Notes under the pieces: generated by a model | Told to the model about the DNA's origin: nothing | The model's input: only the letters and a program-made list of their open reading frames with translations | Database searches by the model: none | Part shown: one piece after another, positions 25,552 through 34,642 of the stretch | Numbering within the stretch: the first letter of the stretch is position 1 | How the letters are laid out: each line of letters opens with the position of its first letter | Source: Carboxylicivirga sediminis | Lineage (GTDB): Bacteria > Bacteroidota > Bacteroidia > Bacteroidales > Marinilabiliaceae | Length of the DNA stretch: 64,000 nucleotides | NCBI RefSeq assembly: GCF_018156225.1 | Contig: NZ_JAGTAR010000006.1 | Coordinates: 1-64,000, forward strand | Reading direction: 5' to 3' | Program-made: the position numbers and the translations under genes

Positions 25552-26682
25552 ATGGGAATGGAATCATTTATAGTGAGGTTCTTTGTTATTTTGGTAACAA
25601 CAAGCTCTATCGGGTACTTTTTATTACGTTTGCTCTACAAGGGAAGTATTTTCTTCAGGATTGGAGCATTGTGGATGATCAACGTGTTTTTAACGGTGAT
25701 GAACAGCCGGATTCATTACAAAAACCCGGAAGCTTATCCTTTCTGGGCTGCTTTATTGGGAGGTATTATTGTGACTGTTATTCTTCAATACCTGGTTTAT
25801 CTGCAAATCAAAAAACCACTGGCAAGTATTACCAATAAACTAAAGAATATTGCAGCTGGAAATATTTCTAGTAAGCAAGAAGCCTACACTGCACCGGTTA
25901 AAGGTGAATTGTTCCAGATACATCAGGCCATTAATCATTTACAATCACAAATGAGTAATGTAGTAGCTGAGGTGGGGCACTCTGCCGATGAAGTTAATCG
26001 GGTTGGAACGAGCCTAAATGAAACGGCCACAGAAATATCAAGCCTCGCCAATAATCAGGCATCAGGCCTTGAGGAAATATCCTCATCAATGGAAGAAATG
26101 GCTGCTAACATAGAGGCCAACAGCCAGAATGCATTGGCTACTAAAGATAATTCGCATAAAGCAAGACAATCAGTTGATGAAAGCTATGCTAGTACACAGG
26201 AAGCTTTAAGTGCTATGCAACAGATCAATGAAAAAATTAAAATAATTGATGAGATAGCCATTCAGACTAACCTGCTGGCACTTAATGCCGCTGTAGAAGC
26301 CTCAAGAGCAGGCGCCGAAGGAAGAGGTTTTGCCGTTGTAGCAGGTGAGGTTAGAAAACTGGCTGAACGCAGCAAACTAGCGGCCAAAGAAATTGAAAGC
26401 TATTCGAAAAAAGGTAATGAGATGGCAGAAATAGCCCTGGACAAACTGCAGCATACGCTTCCATTAATAAAGAAAAATGCAGACCTGGTGGATGAGATTG
26501 CATCTTCGAGTGAAGAACAAAACCTGGGAGCCGCACAAATTAATAATGCACTGCAGGAAATCAATCGTTCTACACAAAGTAATGCTGCCATTTCTGAAGA
26601 GATGTCGTCCAGTTCGGGACTAATGGTTGAACAAGCAGCATCCCTCATCGAAAAACTTCGATTCTTTAAATTGCAATCATAA
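25552..26682 (+). CDS. Methyl-accepting chemotaxis protein without a sensor domain
   Basis: A 376-residue chemoreceptor. The N-terminus has two to three closely spaced membrane helices (about residues 3-22, 32-48 and 60-85) with almost no periplasmic loop. A HAMP-like linker ('[18 protein letters not shown]') and the cytoplasmic coiled-coil signalling domain follow. The hairpin tip is '[20 protein letters not shown]', then '[20 protein letters not shown]'. The missing ligand domain suggests sensing in the membrane or by a partner. The start is ATG 25552, with GGAGG 7 nt upstream; a TTG at 25534 would include the ribosome site. The protein ends FFKLQS, similar to the tails of the other two receptors here. 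No che genes are in the window. Confidence 0.92.
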   Translation: MGMESFIVRFFVILVTTSSIGYFLLRLLYKGSIFFRIGALWMINVFLTVMNSRIHYKNPEAYPFWAALLGGIIVTVILQYLVYLQIKKPLASITNKLKNIAAGNISSKQEAYTAPVKGELFQIHQAINHLQSQMSNVVAEVGHSADEVNRVGTSLNETATEISSLANNQASGLEEISSSMEEMAANIEANSQNALATKDNSHKARQSVDESYASTQEALSAMQQINEKIKIIDEIAIQTNLLALNAAVEASRAGAEGRGFAVVAGEVRKLAERSKLAAKEIESYSKKGNEMAEIALDKLQHTLPLIKKNADLVDEIASSSEEQNLGAAQINNALQEINRSTQSNAAISEEMSSSSGLMVEQAASLIEKLRFFKLQS

Positions 26683-26739
26683 CAGAAATAGCCGCACTAT
26701 CACCTCTGTTTATTACTTTTACTGCCGAAAGGTAATAGT

Positions 26740-27465
26740 GTGAAAAACGAAGAACTGGTAAACATACCCGAAATAGGCGAAGTAAGCATTAGAATAAGTG
26801 CAAAAGCCAGGCGCATTAGTATACGGATGAAGCCCTTTGCACCTCCAACGCTCATCATACCTAAAGGAGCCAGCATACAGGAAGCCGTGCGCTTTTTACA
26901 CGAGAAGCGTCAATGGGTGTTACAGCAACGCAGCAGACTTGAAGAAAAAGAACAGAACCTGACCATTTTTGATGAACAGACTCAGTTCAAGACCCGTTCG
27001 TTTGCTTTAAAAATAGAGCAGCATCAACAGCCCAAAGTACGCCTGCAATTACAAAATGGGTTACTACACATCTCTTATCCATCTCACCTGCCGGTTACAT
27101 CACCCGAAATTCAGAAAACCATCCGATTTGGTATTGAGGAAGCCTTGAGGTTGGAGGCTAAGCGTTTTCTGCCGGGCCGATTAGCATGGCTGGCTCAGCA
27201 GCATCATATCAGCTTTCGCAATGTTACCATTAAGAACTTAAAAACGCGCTGGGGCTCATGCTCTACTACCAACAACATTAATCTCAATCTTCATTTAATG
27301 CGTTTGCCCGACCAACTGATAGATTATGTACTTTTGCATGAATTATGCCATGTACACGAGAAAAACCATGGCCCGCATTTCTGGGCACGGCTCGATATCA
27401 TGTGCAAGGGCAAAGCACGTGAGCTGGATAAAGCCATGAAGGATTATCAAACAAAAATATATTAG
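26740..27465 (+). CDS. YgjP-like (DUF45/M48-type) metallopeptidase
   Basis: A 241-residue cytoplasmic protein of the YgjP/DUF45 family. The zinc motif is 'LLHELCHVHEKNHGPHFW', that is HExxH with a downstream His, preceded by the family's 'LKTRWGSCSTTNNINLNLHL'. This is the WSS/SprT-like arrangement; the in vivo substrate of YgjP proteins is not settled. The start is GTG at 26740, with GAAAGG about 10 nt upstream. Its stop codon is followed after one base by the dgt start codon, so the two are translationally close and probably co-transcribed. Confidence 0.85.
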   Translation: MKNEELVNIPEIGEVSIRISAKARRISIRMKPFAPPTLIIPKGASIQEAVRFLHEKRQWVLQQRSRLEEKEQNLTIFDEQTQFKTRSFALKIEQHQQPKVRLQLQNGLLHISYPSHLPVTSPEIQKTIRFGIEEALRLEAKRFLPGRLAWLAQQHHISFRNVTIKNLKTRWGSCSTTNNINLNLHLMRLPDQLIDYVLLHELCHVHEKNHGPHFWARLDIMCKGKARELDKAMKDYQTKIY

Positions 27466-27466
27466 C

Positions 27467-28789
27467 ATGAACTGGGAGCAACTACTATCAACAATACGCA
27501 CCGGACAAGAAAACCAAACGCAAATAAAACACGATCGCACCCAGTTTCAGCGCGATTATGATCGTCTTATTTTTTCGTCTCCTTTCAGACGACTGCAGGA
27601 CAAAACACAGGTATTTCCATTACCCGGAAGTATTTTTGTACACAACCGCCTTACTCATAGCCTTGAAGTTGCCAGTGTGGGCCGTTCGCTGGGTAACAAC
27701 ATCGCTGCCCGATTAACGAAAGCTGGACATGGCAATCCTGAATTAGTGGCAGAGATTGGCTCTGTTGTGGCAGCCGCCTGCCTGGCGCACGACCTGGGCA
27801 ACCCTCCATTTGGTCATTCGGGCGAAGCCGCTATTGGTCATTACTTTACCAATGGAGAAGGAAAGAAATTTAAGGCTGAACTAAGCCCTTCGCAATGGAC
27901 AGATATAACCCGCTTTGAAGGTAATGCCAATGCGCTGCGTATGCTGACACATGCCTTTAAAGGACGACGCAAAGGTGGCTTTGCCATGACCTATACTACC
28001 ATTGCGTCCATCATCAAATATCCTTATTCCTCAGGCGTTGGCCTTAAAAAATATGGCTATTTCCAGTCTGAATACGATACCTTTGAGCACATCGCCTCCA
28101 CTTTGGGGCTTCAGCTATTAGACAGTGTAAAGGGGATTTATGCCCGTCACCCCCTGGTTTATCTGGTTGAAGCAGCCGATGATATTTGCTACCAGGTAAT
28201 GGATATAGAAGATGCCCATAAGCTTAAAATCCTCTCATACGAAGAGACATATGATTTGCTAACCGGCTTTTTTGACAAGGACCAGGAGGCCGAGGAGTTT
28301 AAAAAGATAGCCAGTGTTTTTGAGGAGGTTACTGATCTAAATGAGCGCATGGCCTTTCTGCGGGCTAAAGTAATTGGCAAATTGGTAGGCCAATGCACCG
28401 AAATATTTTGGAATAACCATGCAAACATCCTCAATGGTACTTTTGAAAAAGGCTTGATCGACCACCTGAGCGGCCATGAACGTGAAGCTATGGAAACCTG
28501 CCAGACAACAGCCTACACGCGTATCTACAAACACCCTTCAGTCGTTGAAATTGAAATAGCCGGTTACCGCATACTTGGCACACTGCTCGAAGAATTTATC
28601 AAGGCGGTCACCAATCCCAACGACTTCTATTCAAAAATGCTTTTACCCTTTATTCCTGAACAATTCAGATGCGAAACCGATACTCCATTGTATGATAAAA
28701 TCCAGTCAGTCCTTGACTTTATCTCAGGAATGACCGACGTGTATGCATTGGATTTATACAAAAAAATCAGCGGCATAGGTTTAAAATAG
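27467..28789 (+). CDS. dgt: Deoxyguanosinetriphosphate triphosphohydrolase
   Basis: A 440-residue HD-domain dNTP triphosphohydrolase that splits dGTP into deoxyguanosine and tripolyphosphate, affecting dNTP pools and sometimes phage resistance. The metal ligands are in 'HNRLTHSLEVASVGR' (His64) and 'AACLAHDLGNPPFGHSGE' (His108, Asp109). 'EAADDICYQVMDIEDAHK' supplies the fourth ligand, the Asp. The N-terminal 'RDYDRLIFSSPFRRLQDKTQVFP' region (RDYDRLIFSS, PFRRLQDKTQVF) is characteristic of Dgt. The length fits the family. It starts one base after the YgjP-like gene's stop. Confidence 0.93.
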   Translation: MNWEQLLSTIRTGQENQTQIKHDRTQFQRDYDRLIFSSPFRRLQDKTQVFPLPGSIFVHNRLTHSLEVASVGRSLGNNIAARLTKAGHGNPELVAEIGSVVAAACLAHDLGNPPFGHSGEAAIGHYFTNGEGKKFKAELSPSQWTDITRFEGNANALRMLTHAFKGRRKGGFAMTYTTIASIIKYPYSSGVGLKKYGYFQSEYDTFEHIASTLGLQLLDSVKGIYARHPLVYLVEAADDICYQVMDIEDAHKLKILSYEETYDLLTGFFDKDQEAEEFKKIASVFEEVTDLNERMAFLRAKVIGKLVGQCTEIFWNNHANILNGTFEKGLIDHLSGHEREAMETCQTTAYTRIYKHPSVVEIEIAGYRILGTLLEEFIKAVTNPNDFYSKMLLPFIPEQFRCETDTPLYDKIQSVLDFISGMTDVYALDLYKKISGIGLK

Positions 28790-28944
28790 AGAGCGTTGTA
28801 ATAAGTCCAGCTTTTTCCCTACAAAAGTGGCGTTTGAACTTTTTGGAGCATTCATTGAGCGAAACGGGATTTTAGAACTTGCAGATTCACAGCATCTTTG
28901 TCATGTAATAATTAACAAAGTATAATCAATTAAATGTTTGAGTC

Positions 28945-29121
28945 ATGAAAGCATTAAAATCAATTTTCGCTGTAAGTCTTTTTATTGTAGGTTTAAGTTT
29001 AACGTCATGCAGTAGCGATGACAAGTACGTTGATCCAGATGGACCATCTGTTGAGAATCCTATCTGGACGGAGAAACCAGAACATTTACCAGAAGGGGAA
29101 GCTGTTCAGCCACTTCCATAA
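28945..29121 (+). CDS. Small lipoprotein, 58 residues
   Basis: A short gene in a 547 bp gap. The product begins MKALKSIFAVSLFIVGLSLTSC, a textbook lipoprotein signal with Cys22 as the lipidation site. Only 36 residues follow, acidic and proline-rich (SSDDKYVDPDGPSVENPIWT..., ending AVQPLP). An acidic residue pair follows SS after the Cys (C-S-S-D-D), which resembles the lipoprotein export signal used in Bacteroidota for surface exposure. No known family is recognised. A clear terminator at 29169 supports a real transcription unit. The rest of the gap holds the TPR gene's promoter and nothing else that I can see. Confidence 0.7.
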   Translation: MKALKSIFAVSLFIVGLSLTSCSSDDKYVDPDGPSVENPIWTEKPEHLPEGEAVQPLP

Positions 29122-29168
29122 GTAAAATGAATACCCTGAGTCGATATTCGTGACTCCGTATATACTCG

Positions 29169-29203
29169 AAGGTTGCCGGCCGTAATGGTTTGCAACCTTT
29201 TTG
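29169..29203 (+). terminator. Terminator after the small lipoprotein gene
   Basis: AAGGTTGC (29169-29176) pairs with GCAACCTT (29192-29199), and the stem runs into a T-run (29198-29202). It lies 48 bp after the stop codon. Confidence 0.8.
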
Positions 29204-29284
29204 TTTATCATTAACACGCCTTTAAAAAAGTGGACTCTTTACTTTATTGCTAAGGGATAAGTGACTATAAATTCTATTTTACAT

Positions 29285-29316
29285 TTGTTATTCAACTAAC
29301 TTTTTAGTTATATTTG
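29285..29316 (+). promoter_or_regulatory. TPR gene promoter
   Basis: TTG at 29285-29287 and TATATTTG at 29309-29316 match both Bacteroidota boxes with 21 nt between. The start site would be near 29323, only about 14 nt before the ATG at 29337. Confidence 0.65.
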
Positions 29317-29336
29317 AATGATAAAATGATAAAATC

Positions 29337-30629
29337 ATGATCCTTAAACCCAAATTCTTTATTGCAGCTCTCTTTTTGTGCGCCTTACAAGTTAGTATTA
29401 ATGCACAAGTTTCCCCCCACCTCCTGCTGGCCGAAGGACAATACGACGCTCTAATTAAACAGCTCGAACCAAAATCCCAAAGTCTGGATTTTCCGGACTC
29501 CTATTACCTGGCGCTAGCCTATCAACAGCTAGGCTTCCCTAATAAGGCTATTCAATGCTTAACAAATACAACTGCTACACTCAATTCACAGCAGCTTGAC
29601 CTACTCTGCCGTTGCTACCTCAGCACAGGCGACTACACTAAAGCACTGCCCATCATTAAAAAAACCTATCAGCAAACCCCTGCAAATACTGTTAATTTAC
29701 TGCGATATGCTGAAGTTAACCACTTCTATAAAGAATATGAAGCGAACGTTGAGCTATTACAAGAATATACTCAGCAAGATTCCAGTAACTACAACATCAA
29801 CCTGTTTCTGGCTGAGTCGTATGAAAAAACCAAGCAAACCAGTCATGCCATTACCACTTATCAAATGATATTGCAGGCTCACCCCAATAATCAGAAGGTG
29901 GCATTAAAACTGGCCAACCTTTACTATAGCGATAAGCAATATGTAGAATGCCACGACTTGTGTATGCCTTATATTGAACGTTTGGAGAACAACAAAAACT
30001 TCCTGCTGCTTGCAGGCATGGCCAATTTTAAAAATGGCTCAAACCATAATGTGATGGTCATGTTCAAGCGCCTGGAAGCACAGGGCGACAGTTCATTTCT
30101 GACTAAAAAACATTTGGGCATAGCATCGTACCGGCTCGAAAATTTTGATAATGCAACCAGTTACCTGAAGTCAGCCATTAAATTAAAAGATGATGATCCT
30201 GAAGTTGCCTTCTTTTTAGGTGCTTCATTGGGGCAATCCAATCAGCCACTTGATGGTAAACTTTTTCTGTTGATAGCCCAGGAGTTAATTAAACCTTCAC
30301 CTGTGTTAATGGAAAAAACCAACCTGAAACTGGCCATGATGCATTTTGATACCGGACACTATCAAATGGCCATCAATTACTACAATAAAGCTTATATCTA
30401 TGCACCTTCCAATCACCAATACCTGTATCGTCAGGCATCGATATATGACTACCAGCTGAAGGATCCTGATAAGGCCAAAGAGCTATATCAGCATTTTATT
30501 GATGCTCTGCCTGAAGACCTCAATCCGAAAAAAGGCAATGAATTATATGCCATCAAACTCAAAAAAGTAGCCAGCAACCGACTCAACAATCTTATTGAAG
30601 AAGACTTCTTTAAAAATGGCATCAACTAA
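29337..30629 (+). CDS. Secreted TPR-repeat protein
   Basis: A 430-residue periplasmic or outer-membrane-associated protein with signal peptide MILKPKFFIAALFLCALQVSINA-Q. The rest is a run of about nine to ten tetratricopeptide-like repeats. Examples are 'SYYLALAYQQLGFPNKAIQC', 'YNINLFLAESYEKTKQTSHA', and 'NLKLAMMHFDTGHYQMAINY' followed by 'YNKAYIYAPSNHQYLYRQAS'. TPR proteins scaffold protein complexes; no partner is evident from the neighbours. It is a single gene with its own promoter and a terminator straight after the stop codon. Confidence 0.85.
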   Translation: MILKPKFFIAALFLCALQVSINAQVSPHLLLAEGQYDALIKQLEPKSQSLDFPDSYYLALAYQQLGFPNKAIQCLTNTTATLNSQQLDLLCRCYLSTGDYTKALPIIKKTYQQTPANTVNLLRYAEVNHFYKEYEANVELLQEYTQQDSSNYNINLFLAESYEKTKQTSHAITTYQMILQAHPNNQKVALKLANLYYSDKQYVECHDLCMPYIERLENNKNFLLLAGMANFKNGSNHNVMVMFKRLEAQGDSSFLTKKHLGIASYRLENFDNATSYLKSAIKLKDDDPEVAFFLGASLGQSNQPLDGKLFLLIAQELIKPSPVLMEKTNLKLAMMHFDTGHYQMAINYYNKAYIYAPSNHQYLYRQASIYDYQLKDPDKAKELYQHFIDALPEDLNPKKGNELYAIKLKKVASNRLNNLIEEDFFKNGIN

Positions 30630-30658
30630 ATAAGGCTGCTCTTTCGGGCAGCCTTATT
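30629..30658. terminator. Terminator between the TPR gene and tpx
   Basis: AATAAGGCTGC (30629-30639) pairs with GCAGCCTTATT (30648-30658). The stem begins at the last base of the TPR stop codon and is symmetrical, so it may also serve the convergent tpx gene. Confidence 0.75.
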
Positions 30659-30686
30659 CAACTCGAGAGTAAAACTAAACAACTAA

Positions 30687-31184
30687 TTATAATGCTTTTA
30701 AAGCAGCCTCATAGTCAGGTTCGTTAACGATATCATCTACCTGCTCACTATGGGTTACTTTTCCGTTTTCGTCTACTACTACAACTGCACGTGACAATAA
30801 ACCAGCCAAAGGTCCGTCTACCATCTTAACGCCATAATTCTGGCTGAATACTTCATCTTTATATTCAGATAATGAGACTACATCATCCAGTCCTTCAGCT
30901 CCACAGAAACGTGCATGTGCAAAAGGCAAGTCGCGCGAGACGCATAAAACAACCGTGTTGTCCTGCTTTGAGGCTTCGGCATTGAAACGACGCACTGACG
31001 CCGCACAAACACCTGTATCAACACTTGGGAATATATTCAATACAACTTTTTTGCCTTTGTAATCAGATAAAGACACTTCACCCAAATCAGTTTTTACCAG
31101 CGAGAAATCTGGTGCCTCTGCTCCTACTCTTGGAAGATCGCCTGCTGTACTAACTGGCGAACCTTTAAATGTTATTTTTGCCAT
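30687..31184 (-). CDS. tpx: Thiol peroxidase
   Basis: A 165-residue atypical two-cysteine peroxiredoxin that reduces hydrogen and lipid peroxides using thioredoxin. The peroxidatic cysteine is Cys60 in '[16 protein letters not shown]' and the resolving cysteine is Cys94 in '[13 protein letters not shown]', the Tpx spacing. The N-terminal '[18 protein letters not shown]' also matches the family. Size is normal and no signal peptide is present, so it is cytoplasmic. It lies downstream of the cytochrome c assembly gene, but a strong terminator between them makes tpx an independent unit. Confidence 0.96.
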   Translation of the reverse strand: MAKITFKGSPVSTAGDLPRVGAEAPDFSLVKTDLGEVSLSDYKGKKVVLNIFPSVDTGVCAASVRRFNAEASKQDNTVVLCVSRDLPFAHARFCGAEGLDDVVSLSEYKDEVFSQNYGVKMVDGPLAGLLSRAVVVVDENGKVTHSEQVDDIVNEPDYEAALKAL

Positions 31185-31249
31185 TTTGTTCTATAATTTT
31201 GTTATGATTCCTAAACAACGTGTTCGAATAGATTGTTTGCTGAAAATTC

Positions 31250-31288
31250 AAAAAAAATGACTGATAACCAAAATGTCATCAGTCATTT
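31250..31288 (-). terminator. Terminator after the cytochrome c assembly gene
   Basis: AAATGACTGAT (31255-31265) pairs perfectly with ATCAGTCATTT (31278-31288). On the minus strand it runs into a T8 tract, 30 bp after the stop of the gene at 31319. Confidence 0.92.
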
Positions 31289-31318
31289 CAATGATAATGT
31301 TATACTTAGTCAGTCTTC

Positions 31319-34300
31319 CTAATCACTATTTTTTTCGGCCTTGATAGCCTTTTGCACCTTCGCTTCGTTGTAGTAGGCAAAGAAGGATACTACCCCCACT
31401 ACGACAATGGTATAGTAAACAAATGCAGGTATTGGCACCGGATCTCCTTTGGCATACGAATGCATACCTGCCAGGTAGTAGTTAACGCCAAGATAAGTCA
31501 TAACCACCGAGCTAAAACCTATTACAGACCAGAAGTTGAAAGTGGTTAATCCACGCATACCAGGGATAAAGCGCATGTGCACAATAAACGCATATACTAA
31601 TATGGTAACTGCCGACCAGGTTTCTTTTGGATCCCAGCCCCAATAGCGTCCCCACGACTCGTTAGCCCACACGCCGCCTAAAAAGGCACCGATAGTTAGC
31701 AGGTACAGTCCCACCGTCATACTCATCTCACTGATGGCTGATAGCTCTTCAATTGTGAGCGAAAAGGCTTTATTGTTCTTTGGTGATTTAACACCGAATA
31801 ATATCAAATTCAGGAATCCCAATAATGCACCCAAAGCCAGGAAGCCATAACTGGCAACAATAATGGCCACGTGGATGGTTAACCAGTATGACTTCAGAAC
31901 CGGCACCAGGTTGGTAATTTCTGGGTTCATCCAACTAAGGTGAGCCACCATCAGGATAATACCTGCAAAAAATGAGGTGACCGATAGAGCTATTGGACTT
32001 TGTTTGCTGAATAATAAACCTGCCAGCAAGGTACTCCACCCAATATACAACATCGACTCATAGCCATTACTCCAGGGTGCATGCCCTGATATATACCAGC
32101 GAATGGCTAATCCTGCTGTGTAGAATACAAAGGCCAGTATAATAAGAATTAATCCTCCCCGTAATATCCATTTAAACTGCCACTTAGGATTCACCAGTTT
32201 CACTAACTGGAAGAACAACAAAATCAGTCCCAATACTAAAAAGTATGGCATTAAACTCATAAATAACGAGCTGTTGTTGTAGAAAATCTCAATGCTCTTC
32301 TTGGCTTCAGAGGGCAGAATATCCTCACCATATTTAATCTGGTAATTGGCAATAGCTGTGATGTAACTTTGTTCATCTGCCTTATTGCCAGAACTAATGG
32401 CTTCCAGGTACATGCCGAATAAATTGCGAACCAGCAAACTATCTTCGTGCGTGAACCCTTCTGATTTGGATCCGGGAATCAGCCATGGCTCATGAGAGTC
32501 AGTAGGCTGTGGGAATAACTTCAGGAAACTACCCATTCGCGACATATAGAACACATTAATCTGCTCATCCACCTTTACGGCCTCTTGTTCCAGTTTATTC
32601 CGATAGGCCGGGCGCTTTCGATAAGAATCTTCGACTAGTTTACGTATTTTATACTCGCCTTTTGGCGTAAAAAAGTCCTGAAACGTTGCCTTCTTACCAC
32701 TTATCTGCAACTGACTTTTCAGCTCATCGTGCTTAACGGTAATCATCGGCACAGTTTGCCAATACGCAGGATCAATCATCATACTTAGCACCACCCTGTC
32801 TGCCGACCAGCCTTTAAAGGTATGGTGCTTGGCCAGCTTGCGCACAACTTCACTGTTAAGGGTATTAAGTGGCTTTATTCTTCCTCCATTATCTTGCACC
32901 CACAATTGTCCAAAGGCATCAGCCGTTTCCTGACTGATATTATGCGGAGGATTTAATTCATTGGCATAAACCGCTGAACCAATGAAAAGAGCCAGGAATA
33001 CAGCCAGGGTTTGTTTTTTCTTATAGATTTCAGAGGTACGCTTAATTAGCTGACGGAAACGCGTGTTAGGCGCTATTAATGCGGCAAACATGCCCAGGGT
33101 TAACAATAAGTAACCTGCATAAGTCAATAGCGTGCCCCACCAATCGCGGTTAACGGATAGCACTGTGCCTTTTTCATCCATATCATACGACGATTGGAAG
33201 AATCGATAGCCATGATAGTTTAAAATATTATTCATAAAAATGCGTCTATCCTCTTTAAGGCCGGTGCGCTCATCCATCAGGGTTACTTCAGAAGCAAATG
33301 AACTAGGGCTTTCACTGCCAGGGTACCTGTCGAGCTCAAACTTATTCAGATGCAAGGAGAACGGTATATGTATATTCTTAGCACCATAGGTCACAGTAAA
33401 TTTAACACCATCAATTTCTTCGGTATATGGTTTGCCCAACACATCTTTCTGTCCAAAAACAAAGAAGTCTTTTCGCTTATCGCCCAATTCTGCCACGAAC
33501 TTGATGGCATCGGGTAAGCCTCGCCCCTGATTGCCTTCAACAGAAACTGGTTCAATTACCGCACTCTCAACAAAACTGGATAGCACCATACGTAAATCGG
33601 CCACACTATACAATACCCCATTAAACAACTGATGAACTGAATCGGCAGCAAAAGTCTGACTAGTACCTGTTTGCATCTGCATCATACTAGCATCAACCGA
33701 TGGTTTGTAATAAGGTATGCCATCTGCCACACTCAAAACAATAGTTTGTCCGTCTTCCTTTACAGGATTAAATGCAATTCGATGATTCCCCACCTGAACT
33801 TCATCACCTTCAAATAATGAAAACTCCTGACGCCCTGATGCTGCCGAAAGTACTAGGTTGATGGATGGTTTGCCACCTGGCTTTTCAACCGACCGTGACA
33901 TAGCCTGCGGAATATACAAATCACTTCTCAGCTTCAATTTTCCTTTAGGTGTTGAGAAAGACGCTGTATATTCATGTGGGCTGACAATAGAATAAAGTAC
34001 ATGTTCTTCATCCTCCTTCTCATAAGCATCAGCCGTTACCTTGACATTAACAAACTGGTCACTGGATAAAATGGTGCTCGATTCTTCACCTTCACGAATG
34101 TGCATCATTCCCTCATATCCGGCATAACGCGTTATGGCGGCCCCAACTATTATCAATAAAAAAGACAAGTGAAAAACCAAAGCCGGCAGTTTTTTTAAAC
34201 TAAAGCTTTTGAACTTTAGCAGGTTGCCAACCATGTTAATAGCCAATAGCACAAACACCAATTCGAACCACCAGGCATTATAAACCAAAGCTTTAGATGC

Positions 34301-34414
34301 GTTGGTTCCAAAATCATTTTCAATAAATGTAGCGACGCCTAATACAGCACCCAGAAATAGCAATAAACTACCCATCAGCCAATAGGCAGTCAGGAACTCA
34401 ATTAGTTTTTTCAT
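31319..34414 (-). CDS. ccsA: Fused ResB/CcsA cytochrome c biogenesis protein
   Basis: A 1031-residue fusion of the two System II cytochrome c assembly proteins (CcsBA). The N-terminal ResB-like part (about residues 1-455) has membrane helices near 10-30, 45-62 and 75-92, a long periplasmic beta-rich domain, and a helix near 430-450. A second periplasmic segment follows (about 490-710). The CcsA part (about 720-1031) has multiple helices and the haem-handling signature 'WGRYWGWDPKETWSAV', plus conserved histidines in 'MVAHLSWMNP' and 'WLTIHVAII'. The complex exports haem and attaches it to CxxCH apocytochromes. It is divergent from a chemoreceptor gene. The TlpA-type thioredoxin at 4948 could supply reduced apocytochrome, by inference. 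Confidence 0.93.
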   Translation of the reverse strand: MKKLIEFLTAYWLMGSLLLFLGAVLGVATFIENDFGTNASKALVYNAWWFELVFVLLAINMVGNLLKFKSFSLKKLPALVFHLSFLLIIVGAAITRYAGYEGMMHIREGEESSTILSSDQFVNVKVTADAYEKEDEEHVLYSIVSPHEYTASFSTPKGKLKLRSDLYIPQAMSRSVEKPGGKPSINLVLSAASGRQEFSLFEGDEVQVGNHRIAFNPVKEDGQTIVLSVADGIPYYKPSVDASMMQMQTGTSQTFAADSVHQLFNGVLYSVADLRMVLSSFVESAVIEPVSVEGNQGRGLPDAIKFVAELGDKRKDFFVFGQKDVLGKPYTEEIDGVKFTVTYGAKNIHIPFSLHLNKFELDRYPGSESPSSFASEVTLMDERTGLKEDRRIFMNNILNYHGYRFFQSSYDMDEKGTVLSVNRDWWGTLLTYAGYLLLTLGMFAALIAPNTRFRQLIKRTSEIYKKKQTLAVFLALFIGSAVYANELNPPHNISQETADAFGQLWVQDNGGRIKPLNTLNSEVVRKLAKHHTFKGWSADRVVLSMMIDPAYWQTVPMITVKHDELKSQLQISGKKATFQDFFTPKGEYKIRKLVEDSYRKRPAYRNKLEQEAVKVDEQINVFYMSRMGSFLKLFPQPTDSHEPWLIPGSKSEGFTHEDSLLVRNLFGMYLEAISSGNKADEQSYITAIANYQIKYGEDILPSEAKKSIEIFYNNSSLFMSLMPYFLVLGLILLFFQLVKLVNPKWQFKWILRGGLILIILAFVFYTAGLAIRWYISGHAPWSNGYESMLYIGWSTLLAGLLFSKQSPIALSVTSFFAGIILMVAHLSWMNPEITNLVPVLKSYWLTIHVAIIVASYGFLALGALLGFLNLILFGVKSPKNNKAFSLTIEELSAISEMSMTVGLYLLTIGAFLGGVWANESWGRYWGWDPKETWSAVTILVYAFIVHMRFIPGMRGLTTFNFWSVIGFSSVVMTYLGVNYYLAGMHSYAKGDPVPIPAFVYYTIVVVGVVSFFAYYNEAKVQKAIKAEKNSD

Positions 34415-34642
34415 ATTTTATTAATTGGATTTTCAATCATTAACTTTTCTAACTCGCAAAACGACTTCAAAATAGTAAATAAGACCAATAAATCTGAAAT
34501 TTATTTAATTATTTTTTACATCACGTCGTTATTTCTATAACCGCTTATTTAGGAGTTTTCTAAACTGAAATGTTTTGTCAAAAATCATAACCTTTTATGT
34601 GCAGGTGCCGTAAAGTTGCACTGGGAATATAACAAGGATAAA

